Shown here one piece after another: positions 16,874 to 25,406 of a stretch of DNA of 38,104 bases. Position 1 is the stretch's first letter; each line of letters opens with the position of its first letter. Below the pieces are notes generated by a model, which ran no database searches, was not told where the DNA came from, and saw only the letters and a program-made list of their open reading frames with translations. The position numbers were made by a program, and so were the translations under genes. The stretch comes from an uncultured Pelagibacteraceae bacterium (GTDB taxonomy: Bacteria; Pseudomonadota; Alphaproteobacteria; Pelagibacterales; Pelagibacteraceae), in NCBI GenBank assembly GCA_902633125.1, contig CACPEZ010000007.1, forward strand, positions 1 through 38,104. The letters are read 5' to 3'.

Positions 16874-17704
16874 TTATTTTTTTTCTCTAAATTCGTGAGC
16901 TTTATAAACACCTAGGACGTGCATATCCTCACAATGAAAAGCTAATTCTTCCAATGAATTTTTGATTTTTTTTTCGTCTAAATGACCATCAATGTCACAC
17001 AAAAAAAAGAATGATGAAAATGAATTTTTTTCAGGAAAACTTTGAAGTTTGGTCATATTAACACCGTTAATTGCAAATCCAGACAATGCTGAGTATAAGG
17101 CAGCCGGTTTATCTCTTAGCTTGAATAAAAAAGAAGTTATAAATTTTTTCTTATCCATTTCTGGTTGCACAATATCTTTCCCCATTATTAGGAATCTTGT
17201 ATAATTCTCATCATCATCTTGAATACTTTCTTTTAAAATTTCAAGATTATAAATTTCAGCACTCAATTTTGATGCAATGGCACCTTTAGTCTTATCTTCT
17301 TGTTCGGAAATATATTTAGCTGATCCGGCTGTATCTGCTCTAACATTTGCTTGAAAGTTATTTTTTTTAATAAATTCCGAAGCTTGACTCAGTGCTTGAG
17401 TATGTGAATAAACATTTTTTATATTTTCCAATTTAGATCCCTTAATACCTAATAAATTGTGATTGATAGGAAAGAAAAATTCCTCATAAATATTTAATCG
17501 ATATTTAAATATTAAATATTCGACTCCAATATTTCCTGTAGTTTTATTTGACTCTGGTATTATTGTTTTAATACTACTATCTAAACTAGCTTTTTCAAAG
17601 CACTCATCAAAAGTTTTGCATGCTATAGTTTCTGCATTCGGAAACATGAGCTTAGCACAGCTTTCACTATAACTTCCAGTTATACCTTGATAAAGTATTT
17701 TCAT
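16874..17704 (-). CDS. pheA: Prephenate dehydratase (monofunctional)
   Basis: This enzyme decarboxylates and dehydrates prephenate to phenylpyruvate, the phenylalanine branch after chorismate. The 276-residue protein lacks a fused chorismate mutase domain. It starts with ILYQGITGSYSE, the normal catalytic-domain start. It carries the catalytic Thr-Arg-Phe in DENYTRFLIMG near 171-181. A C-terminal ACT domain (about 187-270) has GVNMTKLQSFPEK where many homologues have an ESRP motif, so phenylalanine sensing may differ. It sits 5 nt downstream of kdsB and before the ffs promoter. Confidence 0.94.
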   Translation of the reverse strand: MKILYQGITGSYSESCAKLMFPNAETIACKTFDECFEKASLDSSIKTIIPESNKTTGNIGVEYLIFKYRLNIYEEFFFPINHNLLGIKGSKLENIKNVYSHTQALSQASEFIKKNNFQANVRADTAGSAKYISEQEDKTKGAIASKLSAEIYNLEILKESIQDDDENYTRFLIMGKDIVQPEMDKKKFITSFLFKLRDKPAALYSALSGFAINGVNMTKLQSFPEKNSFSSFFFLCDIDGHLDEKKIKNSLEELAFHCEDMHVLGVYKAHEFREKK

Positions 17705-17709
17705 ATATT

Positions 17710-18444
17710 TTATTTATTCAATAATTTTATGTATTCGTCTAGATCTTTTTTAGTATCGATTCCACTAGAAAAATAATTTGCTAATAATACATTAATTTTC
17801 ATATTATTATCCACAGCTCTTAATTGTTCTAATCTTTTACTAAGTTCTTCTTTGCTCTTTTGCAATTTTACAAATTTTTTTAAAGATGAAAATTTATACA
17901 GGTAAACTCCGATATGATGGTATATATTTTTCAAACTATTTGGGTTGATAATTCTATAGAAATTCAAAGCTTCAGCGGTTGTTTTATTTGTTATTTTATT
18001 TTTTGTAACAACCTTTACGATATTTTCATTTTTATAGTCGTTTTTTTTTTTGATCTTATGAGCTAATGTTGAAATATTTAAATTCAATTTTCTTGATACA
18101 ATATTTAAATTTTTAATATCAATGGGACTAATCATAGGTTCATCACCTTGGACATTTATAACAATATCTTCATCCTGAATTCCTAATTTTTTTGATGCTT
18201 CACAAACTCTGTCGGTTCCAGTTGTATGCATTTTATCCGTCATAACAAATTTACCACCATTTTTTTTAACTTCTGACGCAATTTCATCATCGCAAGTTGC
18301 AACAAATACCTCTCCCACTTGACTTTTGAGAGCATTCTCATAGACGTGCATAATCAAGGTCTTATTTTTAATATTTATTAGGGGTTTATTTGGAAGTCTT
18401 GATGCTGCAAGTCTTGAAGGAATTATTATAATTGATTTTCCCAT
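17710..18444 (-). CDS. kdsB: 3-deoxy-manno-octulosonate cytidylyltransferase (CMP-Kdo synthetase)
   Basis: KdsB activates Kdo with CTP for attachment to lipid A, so the cell makes Kdo-type lipopolysaccharide. The 244-residue protein has the nucleotidyltransferase signature IIPSRLAASRLPNKPL (residues 7-22), then MTDKMHTTGTDRVCEA and the metal-binding NVQGDEPMI. The region VDNNMKINVLLANY and the GIDTKKDLDEY end match the family. kdsD of the same pathway is at 23.7 kb but frameshifted. It is divergent from the cytochrome c gene, and pheA follows 5 nt downstream. Confidence 0.95.
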   Translation of the reverse strand: MGKSIIIIPSRLAASRLPNKPLINIKNKTLIMHVYENALKSQVGEVFVATCDDEIASEVKKNGGKFVMTDKMHTTGTDRVCEASKKLGIQDEDIVINVQGDEPMISPIDIKNLNIVSRKLNLNISTLAHKIKKKNDYKNENIVKVVTKNKITNKTTAEALNFYRIINPNSLKNIYHHIGVYLYKFSSLKKFVKLQKSKEELSKRLEQLRAVDNNMKINVLLANYFSSGIDTKKDLDEYIKLLNK

Positions 18445-18458
18445 ATATTCACATTTTA

Positions 18459-18475
18459 TGCGTCTTTGAGACGCA
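18459..18475. promoter_or_regulatory. Perfect GC-rich inverted repeat between kdsB and the cytochrome gene
   Basis: TGCGTCT-TTG-AGACGCA is a 7-bp perfect palindrome with a 3-nt centre, in a 97-nt divergent gap that is otherwise nearly all A/T. It is 15 nt upstream of the kdsB ATG. It is not followed by a T-run on either strand, so it is not an intrinsic terminator. It could be an operator for a dimeric regulator or a leader hairpin of kdsB. It does not fit the alphaproteobacterial LexA box. A weak TTGTTT-17-TATTAA pair at 18504-18532 could serve the cytochrome gene. Confidence 0.4.
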
Positions 18476-18541
18476 AATTAATAAATTAAAATTCGTTTTA
18501 ATTTTGTTTAACATGTTATACGACCATATTAATAAAAAATC

Positions 18542-19081
18542 ATGGACTCATTCGAGATAAATAAGATTATAGGTGCGATTCTTCTTATTGCACTTATTGT
18601 TATAGGAATTGGTAAAGTTTCTGATATAGCCTTTCATGTAGATAAACCTGAAAAATCAGCATACAAAGTAGATATTCAAAATTCTACATCTTCTGTAAGT
18701 TCTGTTGAAGTAAAAGTTGAGGAAAAAGTTGATATCGCAGCATTACTTGCATTGGGAGATGTTGTTCATGGTGAAAAGGTTTTTAAAAAATGTGCTGCAT
18801 GCCATTTGGTTAATAAAGGAGGGGAAAATAAAATTGGACCAGCTCTATATGGGATAATTGGAAGAAAAGTGGCATCAAAGGAGAATTATAAATACTCCAA
18901 AGCTATGGCTGCGTACGACAAAAATTGGACATTCGAGGAAATGAATGGATATCTAAAAAAACCTCAAACTTATATCAAAGGGACTAAAATGGCATTTGCA
19001 GGATTAAGGAAAGAAAAAGATAGAGCTTCAGTTATTTTGTATCTCAATCAAAATTCAGATAATCCATTACCACTACCTTAA
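18542..19081 (+). CDS. Membrane-anchored class I c-type cytochrome (CycM-like)
   Basis: The 179-residue protein has an uncleaved-looking N-terminal membrane helix (residues 9-30, IIGAILLIALIVIGIGK). A linker rich in Ser, Val and charged residues (35-65) follows, then one cytochrome c domain. Heme is attached at Cys84-Ala-Ala-Cys87-His88. Met150 in GTKMAFAGL is the expected sixth iron ligand. This resembles the alphaproteobacterial membrane-bound cytochrome c552/cy that carries electrons from the bc1 complex to cytochrome oxidase. The role is inferred from the architecture. Its end overlaps convergent argF by 9 nt. Confidence 0.9.
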   Translation: MDSFEINKIIGAILLIALIVIGIGKVSDIAFHVDKPEKSAYKVDIQNSTSSVSSVEVKVEEKVDIAALLALGDVVHGEKVFKKCAACHLVNKGGENKIGPALYGIIGRKVASKENYKYSKAMAAYDKNWTFEEMNGYLKKPQTYIKGTKMAFAGLRKEKDRASVILYLNQNSDNPLPLP

Positions 19082-20002
19082 TTTCCCAAAACAATATAAT
19101 AAAATACTTTTTTGAACATGTACTCTATTTAGAGCTTGTTGCCAAACGTGTGAGTTTTTTCCTAAAAATACCTCTTCATCAACCTCATTACCTCTTGGTA
19201 AACAATGCAGAAATATACAATTTTTTTTTGCACTATTAATAAGTTTTTTATTAATTTTAAATTTTTTAAAAAATTGTATTTTTTTCTTCTTGTTGCCTTT
19301 ATCATGCATAGATATGACTTTGTCAGAAAAAATTACATCTGCACCCTTTGCGGCTTTTTTAGGATCATTATAGATATCAATAATTTTACTATATTTTTTT
19401 ATCCAGCTTTTTATATGATTTGTAGGTTCATATTTTTTTGGACAACCAATATTTAATTTAAATGAAAATTTTACAGATGCTTCTATTAAACTAGACAAAA
19501 CGTTGTTTGAGTCTCCAATCCAACAAATCTTTAGTTTAGAAATAGGTTTTTTTTTTATTTCTTCAACAGTGAAAATATCTGATAAAACTTGCGTTGGATG
19601 AGAAGAAGGACTAAGGCCATTTATTATTGGTATAGTTAAATATTTTTTAAATATTTCAACTTTTTTATCACTGTCAGTTCTAAACATAAATCCATCACCA
19701 TAAGTAGAAAGTATTTTTGCAGTATCAGCTATGCTTTCTCCTCCTTGACCTAAATGCAATTCATTAGAACGAAGAGTTAAAGTTCCTCCTCCAAGCTGTT
19801 TGATTGCCAAATAAAAGCTTATTCTTGTTCTTGAACTTGCTTTCTCAAACATTTGAACTAACATTTTACCTTTTAAAGGCGACCCTTTGTCAATCTCCAG
19901 AGTATTTAATTTTTTTCTCAAATTTTTTCTTCTTTTAGCATCAGTAATAATTTTTCTGAGATCGGTTTTTGATATATCTTTTAAATTAATAAAATGTTTC
20001 AT
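19073..20002 (-). CDS. argF: Ornithine carbamoyltransferase
   Basis: ArgF makes citrulline from ornithine and carbamoyl phosphate. The 309-residue length is normal. The carbamoyl-phosphate motif is KASSRTRIS (54-62), where STRTR is more usual, so the first Thr is Ser. The ornithine-site HCLPRG is at residues 266-271. The DWxGD-type segment appears as WIGDSNNVLSSL, and an FMFRTDS segment is also present. It follows argD with a 1-nt gap, forming an argD-argF pair; argJ is separate at 6.9 kb. The gene body is notably A/T-rich with several A/T runs but is intact. Confidence 0.95.
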   Translation of the reverse strand: MKHFINLKDISKTDLRKIITDAKRRKNLRKKLNTLEIDKGSPLKGKMLVQMFEKASSRTRISFYLAIKQLGGGTLTLRSNELHLGQGGESIADTAKILSTYGDGFMFRTDSDKKVEIFKKYLTIPIINGLSPSSHPTQVLSDIFTVEEIKKKPISKLKICWIGDSNNVLSSLIEASVKFSFKLNIGCPKKYEPTNHIKSWIKKYSKIIDIYNDPKKAAKGADVIFSDKVISMHDKGNKKKKIQFFKKFKINKKLINSAKKNCIFLHCLPRGNEVDEEVFLGKNSHVWQQALNRVHVQKSILLYCFGKLR

Positions 20003-20003
20003 A

Positions 20004-21167
20004 TCAATTTACTTCTTTGCAGACTTTATTAAGGGTCCTTAAAGCCAAATCAATTTCACTTTTTTTTACATTTAGGGGAGGCAATATTCTAATTACATTT
20101 TCTGATGCTCTAATTGTTAATAATCTATTTTCCATTAGCTTTTTAATAAAAAATGTTTGATCAGAAAAGAGTTGTATCCCTATTAATAATCCAACTCCTC
20201 TCACTTCTTTGATTGTATTGGGATATTTCATTTTTAATTGATTTAAACTTGAAATAAAATATTTAGACATTTTTTTTACATTATTGAGCAATTTATTATT
20301 TATTTGATCTATAACTGCATTACCGACAGCCATTGCAAGAGGATTTCCTCCGAAAGTTGAACCGTGAGTCCCAGGTACCATAGCTTTTGAAACTTTTTTT
20401 GTCATTAAAACTGCACCTATTGGAAACCCTCCACCAATTCCTTTTGCAATTGGGACAATATCTGGTTTAACTTTTGCATGTTCAAAAGCAAAAAATTTTC
20501 CTGATCTTCCAATACCACATTGTACCTCATCAAGAATTAATAGAATTCCTTTTTTGTTGCATAATTGTCTTATTGATCTAATACACCAGTCAGGAATTAC
20601 TTTGATCCCACCTTCTCCCATAATAGTTTCGATCATAATAGCTGCGGTATTTTTATTAATTAAACTTTTTAACTTTTTATGATCACCAAATTCAAAATGA
20701 TCAAAACCAGGAATTTTTGGTCCAAATCCTTCTGTCATTTTTTTTGAGCCACTTGCATGAATTGCTGCAATTGTTCTTCCATGAAAGGAGTTTTTTATAC
20801 AAATTATCCTATTTTTATTTTTTTTTCCAATAGAATAGAAATATCTTCTCGCAACTTTAATTGCTGCTTCTGTTGCTTCCGCTCCACTATTTTGAAAAAT
20901 AATTGAGTCAGCAAAAGTTTTTTTTACCAATTTACTAGCTAATTTTTCACCTTCAGGTATTCTAAATGCATTTGAAACATGCCAAAGTTTTTTTGATTGT
21001 TTATTAATCGCTCTTATAAGCTTGTCGTTTGCATGTCCAAGAGAATTTACTGCAATTCCTTGGACGAAATCTAAATATTTTTTTCCATTTGCTGTAATAA
21101 GAAAACTACCTTTGCCTCTCGCAAATGATAAATTTTTTCTTTTATAATTAGGTGCCAATGCGCTCAT
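20004..21167 (-). CDS. argD: Acetylornithine / succinyldiaminopimelate aminotransferase
   Basis: This is a PLP-dependent class III aminotransferase for N-acetylornithine; homologues also serve lysine/DAP synthesis. The 387-residue product has NSGAEATEAAIKVAR (93-107), the PLP-pocket NSFHGRT (126-132), ILDEVQCGIGRSGKFFAFEH (211-230) and the Schiff-base Lys242 in AKGIGGGFPIG. The C-terminal VRGVGLLIGIQL and a late Arg/Ile-rich strand are typical. It is the first gene of the argD-argF pair, with a 165-nt intergenic region upstream shared with divergent gcrA. Confidence 0.94.
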   Translation of the reverse strand: MSALAPNYKRKNLSFARGKGSFLITANGKKYLDFVQGIAVNSLGHANDKLIRAINKQSKKLWHVSNAFRIPEGEKLASKLVKKTFADSIIFQNSGAEATEAAIKVARRYFYSIGKKNKNRIICIKNSFHGRTIAAIHASGSKKMTEGFGPKIPGFDHFEFGDHKKLKSLINKNTAAIMIETIMGEGGIKVIPDWCIRSIRQLCNKKGILLILDEVQCGIGRSGKFFAFEHAKVKPDIVPIAKGIGGGFPIGAVLMTKKVSKAMVPGTHGSTFGGNPLAMAVGNAVIDQINNKLLNNVKKMSKYFISSLNQLKMKYPNTIKEVRGVGLLIGIQLFSDQTFFIKKLMENRLLTIRASENVIRILPPLNVKKSEIDLALRTLNKVCKEVN

Positions 21168-21280
21168 AATTACTTATAATTTTTTTTAATTTATTTGACA
21201 GTTTAATTTGCAACCTCAAGTTATAAAATTAATTGATTTGTTGAAAAATATTAAAAAAAACTTGTAATAAACTAAAATTA

Positions 21281-21325
21281 TGCAACATCATGTGATATTA
21301 TTATAAATAGATACTAAATGTTGTA
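21281..21325 (+). promoter_or_regulatory. Possible hairpin in the gcrA leader
   Basis: TGCAACAT (21281-21288) can pair with ATGTTGTA (21318-21325) with one G-U, enclosing a 29-nt loop and ending 7 nt before the gcrA ATG, where no Shine-Dalgarno is visible. The rest of the 165-nt argD/gcrA gap is A/T-rich; a TTGACA at 21195-21200 has no well-spaced -10 box. The long loop makes chance likely. Confidence 0.2.
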
Positions 21326-21332
21326 GTTAAAA

Positions 21333-21827
21333 ATGAGTTGGACAGAGGAAAAAGTAAACAAATTAAAAGAGCTTTGGGGCAAAGGTAGTACTGCAAGTCA
21401 AATTGCTGAAATTATTGGAGGTGTTTCTAGAAATGCAGTAATTGGCAAAGCACATAGGCTAAACTTATCATCTAAAGTTAGAGCTAGATCTCCAATTCAA
21501 AATCAAAAAGTTAGTGGCAAAAATGAACAAAGAGAAATCAAATTTAAAGGTAAAAGAGGTAAACTCAAAACATTACTTTTAGATCAAAACTTTGAACCTG
21601 CTAAAAATTTGAGTTTGGAAGAATTATCAGAAGACACTTGCAAATATATGGAGGCTAACCCTGATGAAAAAAATGCAAGTTTTTGTGGAAGGAAAACAGT
21701 TGAAAAGTTTTCATATTGTCCTTTGCACCTAATGATTGTGTTTCAACCAAAAGGCAAGAAAGATGATGTGGTTGATAAAGAAGATGAAGTGCCTCAATTT
21801 ATAGAAAAAAAAATAAAGTCAGCTTAG
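21333..21827 (+). CDS. gcrA: GcrA-family cell cycle regulator
   Basis: GcrA is an alphaproteobacterial transcription factor. In Caulobacter it acts with sigma70 and methylated GANTC sites to drive S-phase genes. The diagnostic N-terminal helix-turn-helix is present: MSWTEEKVNKLKELWGKG, then TASQIAEIIGG and VSRNAVIGKAHRL (residues 1-44). A basic linker follows. The C-terminal region (about 100-140) has CKYMEANP, FCGRKTV and YCPLHL, three Cys and a His typical of the family. At 164 residues the length is normal. Whether this organism has CcrM methylation cannot be judged from the window. Its stop overlaps the convergent SHOCT gene by 4 nt. Confidence 0.92.
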   Translation: MSWTEEKVNKLKELWGKGSTASQIAEIIGGVSRNAVIGKAHRLNLSSKVRARSPIQNQKVSGKNEQREIKFKGKRGKLKTLLLDQNFEPAKNLSLEELSEDTCKYMEANPDEKNASFCGRKTVEKFSYCPLHLMIVFQPKGKKDDVVDKEDEVPQFIEKKIKSA

Positions 21828-22105
21828 TTTAGTATTTTGTCTTTGGCTTTTTTATATTCTTCTTCAGTTAAGACACCTTTATTCTTTAATTCATTTAACT
21901 TTAAAATTTCACTTGAAATTGTATCTTTATTTAGATTTTCATCATCATGATAATCAGGAATATTTTGATTATTTTCTGAATTATCTTGAGGATCATCTTT
22001 AATATTTCTTCTAGCTTCAATGCCCATACTTATGGGTTTTGCAGAAATATATATAACTATTATTAGCAAAAATAGACAAAGTCCGATTACTAAATATGTC
22101 ATCAT
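21824..22105 (-). CDS. Small membrane protein with C-terminal SHOCT domain
   Basis: The 93-residue protein has an N-terminal membrane helix (residues 3-23, TYLVIGLCLFLLIIVIYIS) and a polar Asn/Asp-rich linker (35-60). It ends with a short SHOCT module, ILKLNELKNKGVLTEEEYKKAKDKIL, at 66-92. SHOCT domains are thought to mediate oligomerisation; the protein's role is unknown. Its ATG overlaps the stop of the upstream NDUFA9-like gene as ATGA, so the two are probably translated together. Confidence 0.8.
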   Translation of the reverse strand: MMTYLVIGLCLFLLIIVIYISAKPISMGIEARRNIKDDPQDNSENNQNIPDYHDDENLNKDTISSEILKLNELKNKGVLTEEEYKKAKDKILN

Positions 22106-23067
22106 TTTGGATTATCTATTGTTGAATTATTAGCAAATTGTCCACCTTTTTTCCAATTATAGCTATATTTATTAATTTCGTCTTCAAATTTTTTTTTTGA
22201 AATATACCCAAGGTCATAGTTATTTTTATATTTGCCTGATTTGCAATTATCATATTTTAACAATTTCAATTGATCCTCAGTTAATAATGGTCTTGGTAAC
22301 AATTGAAGAAATTTTGCGGTTAATTTTGCAAATGGTAATGGCAATGGTAATAAAATTCTTTTCTTATCAATTGATTTTAACAATTTTATAATGATTTCTT
22401 TGAATGTAATAACTTCAGGACCTATACATTCCAAAATTAGATTATTTTCCTTACTTTCTATTATATTAAAAATTATATTAACCATATCCGATACATGGAT
22501 TGGAGTAAATTTTGTTCTACCATTATAATATAGTGGCATTATTGGGAGCATACTTAGTAAACTCATAAATGAAGTAGTAAATTTATCATCTACAGAATAA
22601 ACTATTGAAGGTTTTAAAATTATAGATTTACCAAAATTTTGTTTAATTTTATTTTCACCCTCTAACTTGCTTTTCGCATACCTGCTATCTTTTGCTTCCT
22701 CAATGCCTAAAGCAGATAAATGTATAAATTTTTCTAATTTAAATTCGCTTGCTTTTTTTGATAAGAGTGTTGGAAAGTCTGAATGTATCATTTTAAATTC
22801 ATCTTTTTTTTTTTCATACAAAATACCAACTAAGTTTATGCAAATTGAAGATCTTTTAACTAATTTTTCAATTTTACTGATTTCAAAATTTTTTAATTCT
22901 ACCAGTTCCAAATATCCGGGATTTGCCTGTGTCTTAAGAATATAGCCAGTTCTATGAATATTCCTAGTTACTGCTGTAATTTTATAGTTATTTTCAGCTA
23001 GCTTTCTTATTAAATTTCTTCCGATCTGACCCGATGCACCGAAAAGTAGAATTTCTTTTTGTTTCAT
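22102..23067 (-). CDS. NAD(P)-binding SDR-type protein of the complex I NDUFA9-like group
   Basis: The 321-residue atypical short-chain dehydrogenase begins with the nucleotide-binding GASGQIGRNLIRKL (9-22) and the strand ITAVTRN. Further family features are NLVGILYEKK, HLSALGIEEAKDSRYAKSKLEGE with the YxxxK-type element, ILKPSIVYSVDDKFT and TPIHVSDMV. These match bacterial proteins related to the NDUFA9 accessory subunit of respiratory complex I, often annotated as NAD-dependent epimerases. Association with complex I or quinone metabolism is inference. It is divergent from rnd, 16 nt away, and coupled to the SHOCT gene. Confidence 0.87.
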   Translation of the reverse strand: MKQKEILLFGASGQIGRNLIRKLAENNYKITAVTRNIHRTGYILKTQANPGYLELVELKNFEISKIEKLVKRSSICINLVGILYEKKKDEFKMIHSDFPTLLSKKASEFKLEKFIHLSALGIEEAKDSRYAKSKLEGENKIKQNFGKSIILKPSIVYSVDDKFTTSFMSLLSMLPIMPLYYNGRTKFTPIHVSDMVNIIFNIIESKENNLILECIGPEVITFKEIIIKLLKSIDKKRILLPLPLPFAKLTAKFLQLLPRPLLTEDQLKLLKYDNCKSGKYKNNYDLGYISKKKFEDEINKYSYNWKKGGQFANNSTIDNPK

Positions 23068-23083
23068 ATATATATTCTATCAA

Positions 23084-23695
23084 ATGAATTTAGATATTAA
23101 ATTACACAATGAAGATTTGCCAGATCAATTAGTTCTTAGTGACAATATTGCAGTAGATTGCGAATTTATGGGGCTTAATGTTGAGAGAGATGGTCTATGT
23201 TTAGTTCAAATTTCCACAGGTAATAATGATGCACATATCATCAAATTAAATAGAGACACTTACAATGCTCCAAATCTAAAAAAAATACTTGTAGACGAGA
23301 ATATATGTAAAATTTTTCATTATGCTAGAGCAGATTTATTATTTATTAAAAAATATCTCCATGTTGAAGTTAAAAACATAAACTGCACTAAAATAATGAG
23401 TAAACTTGCAAGAAGTTATAGTGATAAACATGGTTTAAAAGACTTAATTAAAGAATTCACAGGACATGAGATAAGTAAAAACTTACAATCATCTGATTTT
23501 GGAGGTGATTTGTCTGATAAACAACTTCAATATTGTGCAAAAGATGTAATCTATCTCCATATAATTTATAAATCATTGATGAAAATATTAATTAGAGAGA
23601 AAAGGGAAAATTTGTATTACGATGCAATTAAATTTATACACTCTAGGGTTAATCTTGATTTAGCATCTTTTACTACTGATATTTGGTCACATTAG
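23084..23695 (+). CDS. rnd: Ribonuclease D-like 3'-5' exonuclease (short form)
   Basis: This is a DEDD-family 3'-5' exoribonuclease, probably acting in tRNA 3'-end maturation. Exo I is AVDCEFMGLNVERDGLCLVQ, with Asp25 and Glu27. Exo II is FHYARADLLFIKKYL. Exo III is YCAKDVIYLHIIY, with the catalytic Tyr and Asp of the DEDDy group. At 203 residues it contains only the nuclease domain and lacks the C-terminal HRDC domains of E. coli RNase D, as is common for the short alphaproteobacterial form. Its TAG directly abuts the ATG of the frameshifted kdsD at 23696. Confidence 0.92.
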   Translation: MNLDIKLHNEDLPDQLVLSDNIAVDCEFMGLNVERDGLCLVQISTGNNDAHIIKLNRDTYNAPNLKKILVDENICKIFHYARADLLFIKKYLHVEVKNINCTKIMSKLARSYSDKHGLKDLIKEFTGHEISKNLQSSDFGGDLSDKQLQYCAKDVIYLHIIYKSLMKILIREKRENLYYDAIKFIHSRVNLDLASFTTDIWSH

Positions 23696-24678
23696 ATGCA
23701 GAAAAAAAAAATTGAGAAAATCGCTAAAGATGTAATTCAATACGAAATAGAGTCTTTAAAAAAATTAAAAAATACTATCAGTAAATCTTTTTTTAAAATT
23801 AATTAAAATCATACTTAATTGCAAAGATGGAAAAATAATAATTTCAGGAGTTGGAAAAAGTGGAATTATAGGAAAAAAATGGTCAGCAACTCTTTCATCT
23901 ACTGGAACACCCTCTTTTTTTTTTAGATGCATCAAGTGCAAGCCACGGGGATATGGGTCAAATAACCTCTGGGGATGTTGTTATATTAATCAGTAATAGT
24001 GGTCAAAGTGAAGAGTTAAAAAATATAATTCAATACACGTCAAGAAATAAGAATATTAAATTAATAGGGATAACTTCCAAAAAAGACTCTATTTTATACA
24101 AAAACTCTGATGCTGCTTTTTTAATGCCAAATATAAAAGAGGCAGGGCCAGAAAATATAGTACCTACTTCTTCAACTACTGCTCAATTAGCGCTGGGTGA
24201 TGCAATAGCTATTGCATGTATGAAATACAAAAACTTCACAAAATTTGATTTTAAAAAATTTCACCCTAGCGGTAGCCTTTCTATTAAACTTAAAACTGTT
24301 GGTGATTTAATGATAACTGGAAAAAAACTTCCAGTTGTTAGTGAAAATGTAAATATGAAAAATGCAATAAAAATTATAAATAACAAAAAATTAGGTGCTT
24401 TAATAATTGTCAAAAAAAATGGCGATACAGTTGGATTTTTAACAGATGGAGATTTAAAGAGAATAGCTCAAAAATACAATGATTTTACTAATTTAGAACT
24501 AAAAAAAGTGATGAAAAAAAATCCAGTTAGTGTTGATGAAAATACTTTAGCTGCATCTGCGCTTTCTTTAATGAATTCAAAAAAAATAACATCCCTATGT
24601 ATTCATAAGAAAAATAAGTCACACAAAACAGTGGGGCTTGTTCATATGCATGATATTTTAAATTCAAATATTAATTAA
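23696..24678 (+). pseudogene. kdsD: Arabinose-5-phosphate isomerase KdsD (KpsF/GutQ), two +1 frameshifts
   Basis: KdsD makes D-arabinose 5-phosphate, the first committed precursor of Kdo. The region encodes an SIS isomerase domain and two CBS domains, but in three frames. Frame one runs from ATG 23696 (KKKIEKIAKDVIQYEIESLK) to a TAA at 23804-23806. Frame two gives [20 protein letters not shown]. Frame three, from about 23925, gives [39 protein letters not shown] and the CBS repeats (VGDLMITGKKLPV; LKKVMKKNPVSV). Each shift equals one extra base, best placed in the T7 tract 23788-23794 and the T10 tract 23915-23924. Repairing both gives a 326-residue product of normal length with active-site segments intact. 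It may be sequencing error, a recent pseudogene, or a gene expressed by slippage. lptC overlaps its stop by 1 nt. Confidence 0.85.
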
Positions 24679-25406
24679 TGACTGTTAAGTCTTTACTGCA
24701 AATTATATTATTTTTATTGATAATTATTATAGTTGGGGGAATGTATTTTCTATACTTTTATTCTGGGACACAGAGTTATGGAACGATAAAAGTTGATAAT
24801 AACTCAAAAATTTCCCAAGAAAACATGACCTTAAATCAAAATAATATAGATAAAGATAACCAATTAATAAAAATTGAAGAAAATAAAAGTTTAAAATTCA
24901 ATGAGGAATCTATATCAGATAAACCAAAAGAAAATAAAGATAATTTAAGAAAAAATAAAGAAATCAATAATTCACAGTATGTACAAAATTTAACCAAAGA
25001 AATAGAGTATATTACATCAACCAAAAACGGAGATATTATTAAAATTTTTGCAAAATCAGGTAAAACAAATTTAAAAAATAATAATATCCTTGAATTGGAA
25101 GATGTAAATGGAACAATTTCTTCTGATGGAAAATCAAATATATATATCTCATCAAAATTTGCAGAATACAATTATTCAGACCAAAATTCTAAATTTTATG
25201 AGGATGTTGAAATTAAATATATTGATAGAGTTATAATTTGCGATAACTTTGACTTAAAAATTAATGACAATATTGCTGTAGCTTATAATAATGTTATGAT
25301 AAGAGATAACAAATCATTAATGAAAGCAGAAAAAGTAACTATGAATATTTTGACTAAAGATGTAAACATTGAGTCAAAAGAAAAAATTGAGATTAATACA
25401 AAATAA
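24678..25406 (+). CDS. lptC: LPS export periplasmic-bridge protein LptC
   Basis: LptC is the bitopic inner-membrane protein that passes LPS from LptB2FG to the periplasmic LptA bridge. The 242-residue protein has one N-terminal membrane helix (about 5-28, LLQIILFLLIIIIVGGMYFL) and an Asn/Lys-rich, probably disordered segment (40-105). A beta-jellyroll domain follows, with GDIIKIFAKSGKTNLKNNN, LEDVNGTI, EYNYSDQNSKFYEDVEI and LMKAEKVTMNI. The membrane anchor and single domain favour LptC over LptA. Its ATG overlaps the kdsD TAA (TAATG) and its stop overlaps lptB by 1 nt. No lptA lies between lptC and lptB. Confidence 0.85.
   Translation: MTVKSLLQIILFLLIIIIVGGMYFLYFYSGTQSYGTIKVDNNSKISQENMTLNQNNIDKDNQLIKIEENKSLKFNEESISDKPKENKDNLRKNKEINNSQYVQNLTKEIEYITSTKNGDIIKIFAKSGKTNLKNNNILELEDVNGTISSDGKSNIYISSKFAEYNYSDQNSKFYEDVEIKYIDRVIICDNFDLKINDNIAVAYNNVMIRDNKSLMKAEKVTMNILTKDVNIESKEKIEINTK

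Noticed and set aside
23780..23930. Programmed ribosomal frameshifting in kdsD as the primary explanation
   Set aside because: There is no recognisable slippery heptamer plus pseudoknot, and two separate shifts would be needed; homopolymer indel or transcriptional slippage is simpler.
23953..24678. Treating kdsD as a 241-residue gene starting at an internal ATG
   Set aside because: That Met is inside the conserved SHGDMG active-site segment, and upstream SIS sequence exists in other frames, so the short frame is a fragment of a frameshifted gene.
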